64,000 nucleotides of DNA, taken from the IMG/VR virus record IMGVR_UViG_3300046311_000263, positions 1-64,000 of that record; one strand, 5' to 3'. Positions 42,516 to 52,693 of this stretch are shown piece after piece (the stretch's first letter is position 1; each line of letters starts with the position of its first letter). The notes under the pieces were generated by a model. The model made no database searches, was not told the origin of the DNA, and saw only the letters and a list, made by a program, of their open reading frames with translations. A program made the translations under genes and the position numbers. This DNA comes from a virus.

Positions 42516-45286
42516 TATACCATCACCTCTACTTCTATTGTACTTTTAGACCAATTAGGACTTAAAGATATAACTTGACCGGTTTTACCACTACCTAAGC
42601 CAAACCTTGGATGGGTTAAAGTTACTTGTTGTCCTAACTTAAGTCCTAATAATTTGGACGTTCCTGTGAAGGTGTAAACAGTTCTAGGTAACTTGTAGTA
42701 ATTTAGCAATCTAGTTGCTTCCTCGTTTGCTGCAAGAGTAGTTATTAAATACGAATCTCTTTGTATAGGTTCGGTTGTTAATCTGTAGGTTGAAACAGTA
42801 AGAGGATCAGTAACTGTTTCTATTAACCATTCTGTGGACATAGCATCTTTATTTGAATCTGGAATAGCAGTAGTAATATTTGACTGTACTGTCCAATTTT
42901 TGCAGTAAGCCAACTTAATACTTCCTAATATATCTGGCCTATTACTAATAGAGAAGCTACCTGCGTACATATCACTAGCTGTTATATCGGTAATGTTGGG
43001 ATTACTAAAAGGGCTACCTAATCTAAGTAACTGCAGCAATCCTTGTCTATTTATATATACTTGACAGCCTATACTATAAGCCAAAGTTTGTATAGTTTCC
43101 AGTAGATTTTCTCTATCTAGAACTACGTAACCCATTGCAGGAATATTAACAAAACTTGCAGATAGGGCGCTAAGACCACTAATATCTATTTCGCTCTCCG
43201 CGAAACGCTTAGTAGGTTGTCCGTAGGATGTTACTAATAGTTGAATAATATCCACTACATTATTTGTATATCCTATGTTTGATTTATAAACACCCTGTAC
43301 AGAGCAAGTGATAGTACCAGATGCGGGGGAAGTTAGAGTAAAGGTACCCTGACTATTGTTAACTACGGCCCCGGTTTCTATACCACCTCTTGTGTAAATA
43401 GGATAGCCATTATCTCTAATTTCTGTAATACCTTCACTATATCCATCATTAAATAAATAAGTCAAAGTGCTAGGATCTATTAGTATTGGAGTTATGTTAT
43501 GCACTTCACCAAATACTATCGGGCGAACTACGTCTTGATTTGTTTGTCCAGATGCCCAAGTACCTGTAGTGCCTATTAAGCGTTCAGTAACTGGACCATT
43601 TAATCTTTCCTGTTTATCTCTCAGTACCAGATTTACAGTATCTCTAGATCGGGATTTACATTCATCTATAACGCCATTGTAAATTAGACTAAATATAGAA
43701 TCTATATCATCTATAGTAGCTAGCTCCCACGTAGGGTCCCCGAAATAAATCTTTATCTCTCTATTACTCCATACGTATTTGCCAGAGTCTAACCAATCGT
43801 CAATGGCTCCATTTGGGTTACTAAGTTCTATATCTCCATAAGAAACACTAGGTGTATTATCTAGTCCTAGTGCTTCTGAAATAATGAAATTTTTACTTAT
43901 TAAAGGTTCAAATACTACAAGACTATCCTGTGTGATTAAACTACTATTAGATAAATATACATTTTCTTCTTCAGTAGTTATAATATCTAGCGAGGTAGTA
44001 GGTATTGCAGTAGCATAAACAGATACTTTTTGTACCCATTGCTGACCTTGCTGGCCCCCACTAGAGCTCCATCCGGCGTTACCTATACCTAGCCTACTAT
44101 TAGATACAGGCATACTTCCGGTAACATCAGTAGTTCCTAGTATACCATTTGCTGCTACATTAAACAAGGTTGCTTTAGCTGCCCATGCTGCAGATAGTAC
44201 CTCACCGGAAGTAAATGTAACTCCAGAAGTAATGTTTGCACTATTTACTCCGGCAGATTTAGTAGTACCCCAAATAACTCCTGAAGCATCTGTGTACAAG
44301 TACGAAGTATTATTAATGTTGGCTCCGCCAATACTAAGCAATACCATGTCATTAGTATTATACTTTATGGTGCCCTCATATGCTAAAGTATATTCGGTAG
44401 CGTTGAACCAAGGAGACAGTGTATTTACTAGCACCACATCCGCGGATCTAGTAACAGCGGCGTTAGTTGTTTTAATAGAACTTGTAGGGAACGTTCCTAT
44501 TTCTAGCTGAGGTAGTCCTATAAGAACAGTTAAGTCTATAGCCAATCCGGAAGTCAGGCCTATAGAGAATAACATATAAACTCTATCTGATGTGGCTTCA
44601 GTAATGTAATTATTACTAAATTTAAGTAAATTATTTGTTAGAGCTACTGCTTCTACTTGCTGAGATATAAATCCACCACTATCATAACTCATTAACGTTA
44701 TTCCAGTAGAACCTACGTTAGTTAAGGAACCCGCAGCTAACTGTAAATACGCCGATCCAGATACATTAGTACCTGGACTGAACAACAAATTGGCAGTAGT
44801 GTCAAATGATATAAAAGTAGTGCCGTTAGCAGACGGGGTGCCGCTAATACGTAGTTCTATACAAGGTACCCCATTATATGTGGATATAGACACAACAGTT
44901 GTGCTGATGCCTGTAGCTCCATTGGTAAAACTATTCCAGTTGGTTGGAAGCGTGCCGGGTACCCCCACGACAGCTCCCACCATAGTATTATTTCTAATAT
45001 AGTTAGTTCTTGTTTCTTCTACTAATAAGCCTAACGGAGCTAAAGTAGTAGGATCATGATCTATTCTAGGTACATTTGCTTCTGCAAACTCTAGTAGGCC
45101 TTTAGAGTTTGTAAAGGCCGCTGAAGAGGCTCTAGTAAATGTGATTCTAGGATCTATAGTGCCGCCGCTATTAATAAAATCTAGAAAAAGAGAAGGTACT
45201 TCCGGCGCTTGCGGTTTCCTTTTAGCAATAACAAATAACCCTCTGGCACGGGTACTATCTTCTAACCATTCCTGCGAATACGCCAT
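42515..45286 (-). CDS. Tail tip protein with LamG-like domain
   Basis: 923 residues. The stretch FLDFINSGGTIDPRITFTRA with SSAAFTNSKGLLEFAEANVP and PLGLLVEETRTNYIRN is a pattern common in phage tail proteins with a concanavalin/LamG-like domain. The C-terminal third (NRPDILGSIKLAYCKNWTV; KLLGLKLGQQVTLTHPRFG) looks like a baseplate-hub or tip domain. It follows the tape measure gene and has its own promoter inside a long inverted repeat. Confidence 0.68.
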   Translation of the reverse strand: MAYSQEWLEDSTRARGLFVIAKRKPQAPEVPSLFLDFINSGGTIDPRITFTRASSAAFTNSKGLLEFAEANVPRIDHDPTTLAPLGLLVEETRTNYIRNNTMVGAVVGVPGTLPTNWNSFTNGATGISTTVVSISTYNGVPCIELRISGTPSANGTTFISFDTTANLLFSPGTNVSGSAYLQLAAGSLTNVGSTGITLMSYDSGGFISQQVEAVALTNNLLKFSNNYITEATSDRVYMLFSIGLTSGLAIDLTVLIGLPQLEIGTFPTSSIKTTNAAVTRSADVVLVNTLSPWFNATEYTLAYEGTIKYNTNDMVLLSIGGANINNTSYLYTDASGVIWGTTKSAGVNSANITSGVTFTSGEVLSAAWAAKATLFNVAANGILGTTDVTGSMPVSNSRLGIGNAGWSSSGGQQGQQWVQKVSVYATAIPTTSLDIITTEEENVYLSNSSLITQDSLVVFEPLISKNFIISEALGLDNTPSVSYGDIELSNPNGAIDDWLDSGKYVWSNREIKIYFGDPTWELATIDDIDSIFSLIYNGVIDECKSRSRDTVNLVLRDKQERLNGPVTERLIGTTGTWASGQTNQDVVRPIVFGEVHNITPILIDPSTLTYLFNDGYSEGITEIRDNGYPIYTRGGIETGAVVNNSQGTFTLTSPASGTITCSVQGVYKSNIGYTNNVVDIIQLLVTSYGQPTKRFAESEIDISGLSALSASFVNIPAMGYVVLDRENLLETIQTLAYSIGCQVYINRQGLLQLLRLGSPFSNPNITDITASDMYAGSFSISNRPDILGSIKLAYCKNWTVQSNITTAIPDSNKDAMSTEWLIETVTDPLTVSTYRLTTEPIQRDSYLITTLAANEEATRLLNYYKLPRTVYTFTGTSKLLGLKLGQQVTLTHPRFGLGSGKTGQVISLSPNWSKSTIEVEVMV

Positions 45287-45313
45287 ATAAATCCTTACCT
45301 TTATAATATAGCT

Positions 45314-45342
45314 ATTATAACATACACCAAAATTACTGTCAA
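45314..45342 (-). promoter_or_regulatory. Late promoter with -35 box in a hairpin loop
   Basis: On the minus strand TTGACA (45342-45337) and TATAAT (45319-45314), spacer 17. The -35 box falls in and beside the loop of the 17-bp inverted repeat at 45321-45360. Confidence 0.82.
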
Positions 45343-45360
45343 GAGTAATTTTGGTGTATG
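45321..45360. repeat. 17-bp perfect inverted repeat, 6-base loop
   Basis: CATACACCAAAATTACT (45321-45337) is exactly complementary to 45344-45360. It has no following T run on the minus strand, so it is more likely an operator or RNA hairpin than a simple terminator. Confidence 0.85.
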
Positions 45361-45362
45361 GA

Positions 45363-45394
45363 CAAACAGCCCAATATTTCTATTGAGCTGTTTG
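45363..45394 (-). terminator. Hairpin after the tape measure gene
   Basis: CAAACAGC (45363-45370) pairs with GCTGTTTG (45387-45394), with a further inner CAATA/TATTG. It lies three bases beyond the tape measure stop. There is no strong T tract, so termination would be partial. Confidence 0.45.
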
Positions 45395-45396
45395 TA

Positions 45397-48300
45397 TTAT
45401 GAACCCTGGTACTCTGTTTGAGTTCTCCAGAATTCTTCTTTAGATGTTTCTTCCACGGTTTTAGCAATTACAACCGCAGCTGCTTGTGTTGATTGATCGT
45501 TAGTAATTATTATTGCATTAGTTTGTGCTTCTTGTTCTTCGCGTAACAGGCGTAGGGCTTCTTTTAAACCAACTATTTCATTAACTAGAGGTTGTAAATC
45601 TATAGTTATCTGAGGTACAGGAGGCTGAACAGTTACTGCTGCTAACATGTCTTGTTGCCATACTAGCATTGCGGAGTCCGAAACTAGTTTTGCTTCGTCG
45701 CTGACTATTTTCTGTGCCTGTAGTTCGTTTATTAGTTGTCTTGTATAGTCTATGTTTAATTTAGAGGTGTCGTCGATTGAGTCTAAAATTAAGTTACTAG
45801 TCTTAATTTCTTCAAGTTGCATATCTGCGGCGGATTTCTGTTCAGATAATATTGAAGTATTACTGTCCAGAGTATTCAGTACAGAATTAAAATCTGTAAT
45901 GTACTTATCTCCGCTTGCAAATAGCAATCTAGAACTATCAAGGAACTTATCCGCAGCTGTAGGCAGTTCGCTAAGGGCTTTAGTTTTTTCTTCTTCTGAC
46001 GAAGTAGTTGAAGCAGCTACAGCTCTTAAACGTTCAAATTCTGACTGTACTTCTTGGTATTTCTGAAGAGGAGTTAAAATAGATTTATCTCCTGCTAGTA
46101 GTACCTCTCTATAGTTAGTAAGACTATCAAGAGAAGTTTGTAAGGACTTTGACAGTTTGTCTAGAGCGTCTCTTTGTTTAATTAGTTTATCTTTTGATCG
46201 TTTTTCGTCTTCTAATGCATATATATACTCTTGATTAGCTATTAGTATTTCCGACTGAGCAGCCGGGTACTTCTTTAACTCTTCAATTTCGGCAGCACGT
46301 CTAATTGCGACTATCTTTAGCTGACTTTCTTCGTCGCCTAGAAGCTCCAGAATTTTAATCTGTTGGGCTTCTACTTTTTGACGCATTTCCAGTACTGACA
46401 ATGCTTCTTGCGCAGACTCATATACTTTAGCAAATGCTGGAGCTAAGTCTAGCAATGTATTATATAGTTCTCTAGCGCTAGGGTTACTTAAATCTTTAGC
46501 TAAAGTTAACGTTAAGGCTTTAAATTCTTCTTTTGTATCAATTGAGCTTAAGCCTAGTTCTGCTAGTCTTTCTGTTAAATCTTTCTGAATTGGAGCTAAA
46601 CGTTCAGCTTCGGACAAGAAATTATCAAGGAAAAATCTTTGCTTATCTAGGAACTCATCCAGCCCACCTGCTAGTGAGGCCAAAGCTTCAGTGATTTCTA
46701 TACTCTTAAGTTTAATTTGCTCGGTGGTAATACCTTCCGAAATTATCTCACTTAAAGCACTAACTGAATCAATACCTAGGCTTTTGAACGACAACAATAC
46801 TTTTTCATTTGTGTCTAGTACACGCAGAACTGTCTCTGCCATACCTTCTCCAAATTTACGGTACTGAAGCAAGGAGTCAAAAACTGCCCCGGCTGCACTA
46901 TCCATCATAGCACTAATTATATTACCTAGCTCTTCCTCTAACTCCGCGCCTTTTAGACCTCTTAGTGAGGCCAGCATGGCTACAGGTACAGAAGCTAATC
47001 CTGCTAAGATATCCTCTTTAGCTCTACCTAACTTATCTCCTAATTCTAGGAAAAGGTCTGTGGCATTACTAAATATATTTGAAATTTCTGCTGCCACACC
47101 GGCATCAAGATCCTTAAACTGATCACTAGTTTTAACACTAGTACTGCCACCAATTCCTAAGAATCCGCTCTTCTTCTTAGTAGTTTGTAAGGTTTCGTAC
47201 TGTTGAATACTTCCGGCTTTGTTAAGAGCTAGGTCAATGAAACTTCCTACGAACTTAACTCCACTATCAATAATATTCTTACTAGTAGTGCTTCCGAATA
47301 GTCCTGTAATTCCACTAGTCTTAGTACTTTCCTTTGTACCAAAACCTGTACCAGTCCTTAAGCCTGCTACTCCATATAGGTTTCTAGCGGCTCCGCCTAT
47401 AGCTTCGTTAATGCTTTCTAGTAGCTTTACTGTCTTGCTATCATAAGTTAAACCTTCAATGCTTGTCTCTTTAATTCTATCTAAAGAATTTTGAATTGAC
47501 TTGCTCTTAGCGTCTGCATCTCCAAAAACACCGCCACCGTTTTCAACTTTCTTACCGTCTACCCAGGACATTCCTGTACCTTGAGTTTCCTGTCTGTCAG
47601 CTGCAGAAGATCCGGCCTTTATATTTACGCTAGAGCCGCCACCAAGTACGGAGGCAACAGCTGCTGCAACTAGAGCTCCAATAGCAATTTTCATAAACCA
47701 AGGGCTATCCTTCATAGAGTCTACTACAGCTTCTTTACCTTTTACGGTAGCTCGTGTAGTAGAGTTAGCAACAGCACTAACAGTTGCCGAGGCGTCCATA
47801 ACCATTTCTCTGATAGAGTTAGCTAATTTAATAGCAGCCAGGCCTTTTTCAAGTCCAGCAAATAGTTTGTATGCTGCGGTCTTTTCTTTAAATAGTTTCT
47901 TTGTAGAACCTATTGCCTTAATAGCAGTTTCGTCCTCCAATTTTACACGCTTTTTAGCGAACTTATCTTCTATTTCTGCCTGCTCTTCGGCACTCTTACC
48001 AATTTTCTCATTATCACGTTGCTTAGTTAGTTCTTCGCTTTTCTTAGTAGCTTCAAACATCGAGGCCGCTAAGTCCCCTACAGCGGAACCTAAACTACCA
48101 AAAACTACTTCTAGTCCTTTGATAATATCCTCTTGATTTTTTAGTTCAAGATTTAACTTAATCTGCTCATCTGTCTGTTGTTTTGTAAGTTCTATGCCAG
48201 AAACCTTGAAGGCATTAATTCGTGTAATACCAGATACCTGAGTAGCGTAAGCTGCTTGAGCTGCCGCAGCCTCAGCTTCTAGAAACTGTTTTTCTCTACT

Positions 48301-51300
48301 ACCATCTTCGGCCTTAGATAGTTTATTATCAATACCTAGTTTAACCTCTCTGTAGGCTAAAGCTGCTGAACGTAGTTGGTCAAAATAATCTAACTCTAGC
48401 TTTGATAAAGATATTCTTTCTTGCTCTTTAGCATAGTACTCTTCCGAAATTAAATTTCTTTGTTGTAAGCTGGATAATTCTTGTAGTCTAAGATCGGATT
48501 CTTGCAGTAAACTTTCTTTTGTAATACTACCTACTTGATTTAATCTGTCTGTCTGTATAGCCCTAAGTTGAGTCTCAAACTCAAAACTCTTAGTATAGTA
48601 ATTATCATTGATCTGGCTACGTTTTTGCGCAGCCTCTCTCTCCGCTAAGCCTTTATCTGCTTCTACAGACTTAATTTTTTCAGCTATTTTACCGTCTCTG
48701 TCTCCAGCTGTTTTTCTTACTTTTTCTAGTTGATCTAATTCAGATTGAAGCTTTATTTTTTGCTTGAGTTCATCGCTAGCTACCTTATCTAACTCAAATT
48801 GTTTTTGCTTTTCTAAGGTGAAATTACCTGCTACTCCTAATAAGGACGCGTAACTACCTAGAGCGGCACTATCAATATTAGATTGCTTATCTTTAGAAAC
48901 GGCAATATCTACTTCGGCCGCTGCCTTTATTGCCACGGATTCTAGAGAGTTTTGTAACAATTTACCAAACTCTGCTGCTTTAAGTTTAACTAACTCTAGT
49001 TGTTTATTAAGCGTTTGTGCCACATATGTCTGCAATATAGCGGCCCCACCTGCTTCGTCTGGATTATTACTAGACATTGCTGCTGTAATACTTTTAATAT
49101 TACCGGATTTCTTTAAAGCTTCTGCTATTCCTAATTGTTTTAGTGACGCAACAATTTGAGCTAGTTGTGCTCTATCTTCATCATTTTTGTTATTTTTCGC
49201 GTTTAATAGCTTTTCTTTTTCAGTTAAAACTAATTTCTCTAGTTGTAGACTTAAATTAGTAGTAGCTTCTACGTTAGCATATAAAGCATTCACAGATGAA
49301 ACCTGTGCAGCTGTTTCCGCTTTAATTACTTCGCGATCTCTTGCTGTAGTATCTACGCCTAGATTTTTAGCAGCAGATAGCGCTGATTTTTGTACCTCTA
49401 AACCAGCTTGTCTTATACCAACACTAAAGGATTGTAGAAGTTTCTCGTTTCCTTTTACAACAAGCTCTTGCCCTATTCTTGCGAATTCGGCATTTTTTGC
49501 GGAAATTACTCCTAATAGTCTTGCTTCGTCTCTTTGTAGTCTATCAAGTTCCGCTGAGGCAGTACTGCGTACTTTAGTGGTACTTCCCGTACGGCTTAAC
49601 TTTTCAGTCTCTCTAATTTTATCTCTTAATTCACCAAGAGATTTAAGTAGGGCGTCTATATTATTTTTACTATTTAGTAGTAATGTAACCGAATCAGTAG
49701 GTAGGATACTAAGCGAGTTAATATCCTTAAGAAGTACGCTTATTCCAACAAGGCCTTTTTGTGGATCTTTTAAGGCTTCGTTAAAGCTTTTGCCTGCATT
49801 AACGGCTAAGGTACCAATTTTAGACATTTCGTCCTTAGGTAACAATTTGGCCATTGAAGATGACATCTCTGTAGATAGCTGGTCTAAGCCGCTCTTAAAT
49901 GAAGTCAGTGCCGCGGCGGAAGTGTTAACTTCCCCACTAATAAGCTTAAACACCGAACCTACTTCTTTAGAAGTAGCCAGGGCGTCTTTTAGATCTAGAT
50001 CGTCAATAAATTCTGCTACTGCTTCTTTATCTCCTATATCTATACCCTTAAATAATTTGGAAATCTTTCTTTCTGCTTTTGCCTTAATTTTAGGGTCTTC
50101 AATAGCATCTAAAGAAGCTAAGATAGAAGTTGCTAGACTATTACCTAAATCATCGGTTGCAGAAAAACCAAATATATCAAGGAACTTATCCTTGAATCTA
50201 TCGTAGGTTCTTTGGCTATCAACTAGCTTCTGTAAACCAGAGATAACACTTTCCACAGCATCCGAAACACCTAGCAATGAAGTAGCTAGAGCTTGGCTGC
50301 TTTCGGTACTAATTTTGTCTGCAGCACTCTTTTTAGCAATAGCTTGTAAAGAACTCTGTACTGTAGTAGAAGCACTATTTAAGGTTTCTAAAGAGTTTGA
50401 GTAGTCTTCTAATTGCTTAGCTGACTGAGAAAATACAGAGTCAAGAATCTGAAAAGCTGCTGCAACAATACCCGCGTACATAAACATACTACCAAGTGAG
50501 CTTATAAGAGTACCTGCCGCTTGACCAACAATTCTAAACGCTCCTGCCGATTTAGTAAGAACAGCATTAAAATTGGTCATATTCTTACGACCGTCTTCAA
50601 ACTTTTTACCTGTTATATCTATACCGTTTTGTGCGTCTCTAACGTTAGCATTTAATTCTCTAAGCGCTCCGGCCACTCCTAGAATAGGGGCCTTATCAGT
50701 TATATTATTTAATATATCTAATCTTTGGGATTTTTGTGAGGCTTTATTAGCAATACGCTCTTGCTGAGCGGTTACTGAAAAATACTCCTTTAACTTTGCA
50801 GGCCTATCTTCAATTAATTTGTCTAACTGTGTTTCCGAAACTAATTGTTCTTTTTTTGCAGCTATAATAGCTCGTATACCTGCAACTTCGTCAAGTCTAG
50901 CTTGTTTAGTTTTATCTGTTAAATTACTACGCGATAGAATATTATCTATACGCTGAGCCTGCTTATCTAGCTTATCAATCTCTTCTTGGGATGCTAAAGC
51001 TCCAGAGGTAGGTAATATTTCTACCGTTCCTTTTAAGGCTTTCTTAAGATCTAACTTATTTATAGCTGCCTGTGCGGAAGCCTTAGCTTGCTCTAATTTA
51101 GTAATTAGAGGGGCTATTATTTTATCTTCTTTATCTATTTCACGAAGTCTTGCAGCCTGCTTTCTAGCATTAGCACTTTCAATAACAAACTTACGCTGAG
51201 ATTCGGCAGCTTTATCTAGCCTAGCTCTCCAGTCTGTTAATGCAGGAATAGCTTGCTTTAATAAAATACTGGCTATACCCGCTAAAGCCACACTTAAAGC

Positions 51301-52206
51301 GGCAGGACTAGCATTCAATATACTAAGAACTGGAGATAAAGCAGTATTTAATAACTGCCCGAAAGCAATACTTAAGTTCTGTACTGTAGCTAGAAGTTTT
51401 GAGTAGGGGTTAGCCGCTAAATCAATAGCTCCGAATTTAGCTTCACCTTGTGCTAGTACAGCATTCGCGAATGCTTGTCTACGCTCAAAATCTGTTAAGC
51501 TAGTAGAAGTCTTACCAATGCTAGATGCGTACTTACGGGTTGCATCGTCTAGACGTACCATAATACCGATTTCATCTAATAGTTCGGGTTCTAGCTTTGT
51601 AATACCTCGGGTAAGACGGTTAACCGCATCAGGCATAGATACACCTAACGCCTGGGAAGCAGTCTTAGCAACTTTACCTAAACGTAATATATTAGTTGCA
51701 CTCAATCCTCCGGCGCTAGCATTAGCGGTCGATCTAAGAGCATCTTCTAACGAAATAGCACCGTCAGTAACTTTTACTAAGTCTTTGGCTAGAGAACCTA
51801 GATTTTTACCAGATGCGGCACCTAACTGATCTAAGCCTTTTACTAGGTTAGATACGTCTGCCGCTTTTGACAAGGCGCTGAAAGCAGCTGTAGCCGCAAA
51901 TAAGTTTGCAGCAAACGTAGCGTAAACCTGTACAAGGCCGCCAAGTCCCTGAGATTGCTTAGCAAAATCTCGACCAGCAGCACCAGTACCTGGACCAATA
52001 CTGCGAGTAAGACCAGACGCTTCACCGTCTTCTCTGCCACGCGCAGACGCAGCTACGCCGCGCCTAGCTGCCTGTACAGCAGGAGACACAGAACTAGCGG
52101 ATGCTGCAGCCCTTCTTAATTCGGCTGTTAACGCTTTGGCTTCATCAGTAGTCCTACCAATAGAGCCGTTATCGGTAAGATTAATATTTACATTTGCTGT
52201 TGCCAT
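45397..52206 (-). CDS. Tail tape measure protein
   Basis: 2269 residues, by far the longest gene. Long Ala/Lys/Glu/Leu-rich coiled-coil regions (for example KQKQFELDKVASDELKQKIK) alternate with hydrophobic segments (FMYAGIVAAAFQILDSVF at about 535; WFMKIAIGALVAAAVASVLG at about 1505), the standard design of tape measure proteins. If 0.15 nm per residue applies, the tail would be roughly 340 nm long, which is long. It follows the frameshifting chaperone genes as in lambda. It has its own promoter. Confidence 0.93.
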   Translation of the reverse strand: MATANVNINLTDNGSIGRTTDEAKALTAELRRAAASASSVSPAVQAARRGVAASARGREDGEASGLTRSIGPGTGAAGRDFAKQSQGLGGLVQVYATFAANLFAATAAFSALSKAADVSNLVKGLDQLGAASGKNLGSLAKDLVKVTDGAISLEDALRSTANASAGGLSATNILRLGKVAKTASQALGVSMPDAVNRLTRGITKLEPELLDEIGIMVRLDDATRKYASSIGKTSTSLTDFERRQAFANAVLAQGEAKFGAIDLAANPYSKLLATVQNLSIAFGQLLNTALSPVLSILNASPAALSVALAGIASILLKQAIPALTDWRARLDKAAESQRKFVIESANARKQAARLREIDKEDKIIAPLITKLEQAKASAQAAINKLDLKKALKGTVEILPTSGALASQEEIDKLDKQAQRIDNILSRSNLTDKTKQARLDEVAGIRAIIAAKKEQLVSETQLDKLIEDRPAKLKEYFSVTAQQERIANKASQKSQRLDILNNITDKAPILGVAGALRELNANVRDAQNGIDITGKKFEDGRKNMTNFNAVLTKSAGAFRIVGQAAGTLISSLGSMFMYAGIVAAAFQILDSVFSQSAKQLEDYSNSLETLNSASTTVQSSLQAIAKKSAADKISTESSQALATSLLGVSDAVESVISGLQKLVDSQRTYDRFKDKFLDIFGFSATDDLGNSLATSILASLDAIEDPKIKAKAERKISKLFKGIDIGDKEAVAEFIDDLDLKDALATSKEVGSVFKLISGEVNTSAAALTSFKSGLDQLSTEMSSSMAKLLPKDEMSKIGTLAVNAGKSFNEALKDPQKGLVGISVLLKDINSLSILPTDSVTLLLNSKNNIDALLKSLGELRDKIRETEKLSRTGSTTKVRSTASAELDRLQRDEARLLGVISAKNAEFARIGQELVVKGNEKLLQSFSVGIRQAGLEVQKSALSAAKNLGVDTTARDREVIKAETAAQVSSVNALYANVEATTNLSLQLEKLVLTEKEKLLNAKNNKNDEDRAQLAQIVASLKQLGIAEALKKSGNIKSITAAMSSNNPDEAGGAAILQTYVAQTLNKQLELVKLKAAEFGKLLQNSLESVAIKAAAEVDIAVSKDKQSNIDSAALGSYASLLGVAGNFTLEKQKQFELDKVASDELKQKIKLQSELDQLEKVRKTAGDRDGKIAEKIKSVEADKGLAEREAAQKRSQINDNYYTKSFEFETQLRAIQTDRLNQVGSITKESLLQESDLRLQELSSLQQRNLISEEYYAKEQERISLSKLELDYFDQLRSAALAYREVKLGIDNKLSKAEDGSREKQFLEAEAAAAQAAYATQVSGITRINAFKVSGIELTKQQTDEQIKLNLELKNQEDIIKGLEVVFGSLGSAVGDLAASMFEATKKSEELTKQRDNEKIGKSAEEQAEIEDKFAKKRVKLEDETAIKAIGSTKKLFKEKTAAYKLFAGLEKGLAAIKLANSIREMVMDASATVSAVANSTTRATVKGKEAVVDSMKDSPWFMKIAIGALVAAAVASVLGGGSSVNIKAGSSAADRQETQGTGMSWVDGKKVENGGGVFGDADAKSKSIQNSLDRIKETSIEGLTYDSKTVKLLESINEAIGGAARNLYGVAGLRTGTGFGTKESTKTSGITGLFGSTTSKNIIDSGVKFVGSFIDLALNKAGSIQQYETLQTTKKKSGFLGIGGSTSVKTSDQFKDLDAGVAAEISNIFSNATDLFLELGDKLGRAKEDILAGLASVPVAMLASLRGLKGAELEEELGNIISAMMDSAAGAVFDSLLQYRKFGEGMAETVLRVLDTNEKVLLSFKSLGIDSVSALSEIISEGITTEQIKLKSIEITEALASLAGGLDEFLDKQRFFLDNFLSEAERLAPIQKDLTERLAELGLSSIDTKEEFKALTLTLAKDLSNPSARELYNTLLDLAPAFAKVYESAQEALSVLEMRQKVEAQQIKILELLGDEESQLKIVAIRRAAEIEELKKYPAAQSEILIANQEYIYALEDEKRSKDKLIKQRDALDKLSKSLQTSLDSLTNYREVLLAGDKSILTPLQKYQEVQSEFERLRAVAASTTSSEEEKTKALSELPTAADKFLDSSRLLFASGDKYITDFNSVLNTLDSNTSILSEQKSAADMQLEEIKTSNLILDSIDDTSKLNIDYTRQLINELQAQKIVSDEAKLVSDSAMLVWQQDMLAAVTVQPPVPQITIDLQPLVNEIVGLKEALRLLREEQEAQTNAIIITNDQSTQAAAVVIAKTVEETSKEEFWRTQTEYQGS

Positions 52207-52261
52207 AATCTCTCTTTATTCAATGTGCCGAAAAAATTCGTCACCACTTTAGCATGCTCCA

Positions 52262-52290
52262 ATTATATCACTATACCAACGCGGTGTCAA
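52262..52290 (-). promoter_or_regulatory. Late promoter of the tape measure gene
   Basis: On the minus strand TTGACA (52290-52285) and TATAAT (52267-52262), spacer 17, about 55 bases before the tape measure ATG. Confidence 0.85.
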
Positions 52291-52310
52291 TAAGTAAAAT
52301 TTTAGAGCAT

Positions 52311-52347
52311 AAAAAAACCCCGTAAGTTTTATCTTACGGGGTTTTTA
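52311..52347 (-). terminator. Intrinsic terminator after tail chaperones
   Basis: ACCCCGTAAG and CTTACGGGGT form a 9-10 bp stem with a 6-base loop; on the minus strand it ends in a run of T. It overlaps the stop codon of the gene at 52329 and separates it from the tape measure promoter. Poly-T on the plus side too suggests it works both ways. Confidence 0.88.
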
Positions 52348-52652
52348 GTTTCTGGCTTCTTACTCTCGCTAAACATCTTTTTACGTATAGCATCGATTAC
52401 ACTTACCATATCGAAAGTAAAACGTCGATCCTCCTCCGGTACTTCTAGAATATTAAATATATCCACTATACCGTTAAAATTCTTACCTAGATACCTACCA
52501 TTAAAGTAGTCCCAATCATCTTTTAGTTTATCATAAAGATATAAAATATGCTGGACGCTAGGATGTAGATCGGAGTACTCTATAGGCATGTCCTCTTCTC
52601 TAATAGCTTCTCCTAGAGCTTCGCAGGCTTGTATATAACCCTCACGGGTCAT
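52329..52652 (-). CDS. Tail assembly chaperone, frameshift extension (gpT-like part)
   Basis: The frame from 52652 (ATG) reads 107 residues, but it stays open upstream and joins the gene at 53113 by a -1 shift at the slippery site 52721-52727. The joined product would be about 261 residues: 131 from the first frame, then LFEAQRNQVTADLTSYFENS leading into this frame. That mirrors lambda gpGT. The part itself is helical and acidic (LYDKLKDDWDYFNGRYLGK), and binds tail tube or tape measure proteins in relatives. The internal ATG is probably not used. Confidence 0.8.
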   Translation of the reverse strand: MTREGYIQACEALGEAIREEDMPIEYSDLHPSVQHILYLYDKLKDDWDYFNGRYLGKNFNGIVDIFNILEVPEEDRRFTFDMVSVIDAIRKKMFSESKKPETKNPVR

Positions 52653-52693
52653 ACCAAGCTTGCTATTTTCAAAATAAGAAGTTAAGTCAGCAG

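Noticed and set aside
49187-50206. 339-codon open frame on the plus strand
   Set aside because: It lies antisense within the tape measure gene, is Ser/Leu-rich with no motif, and arises from the codon pattern of the opposite strand.
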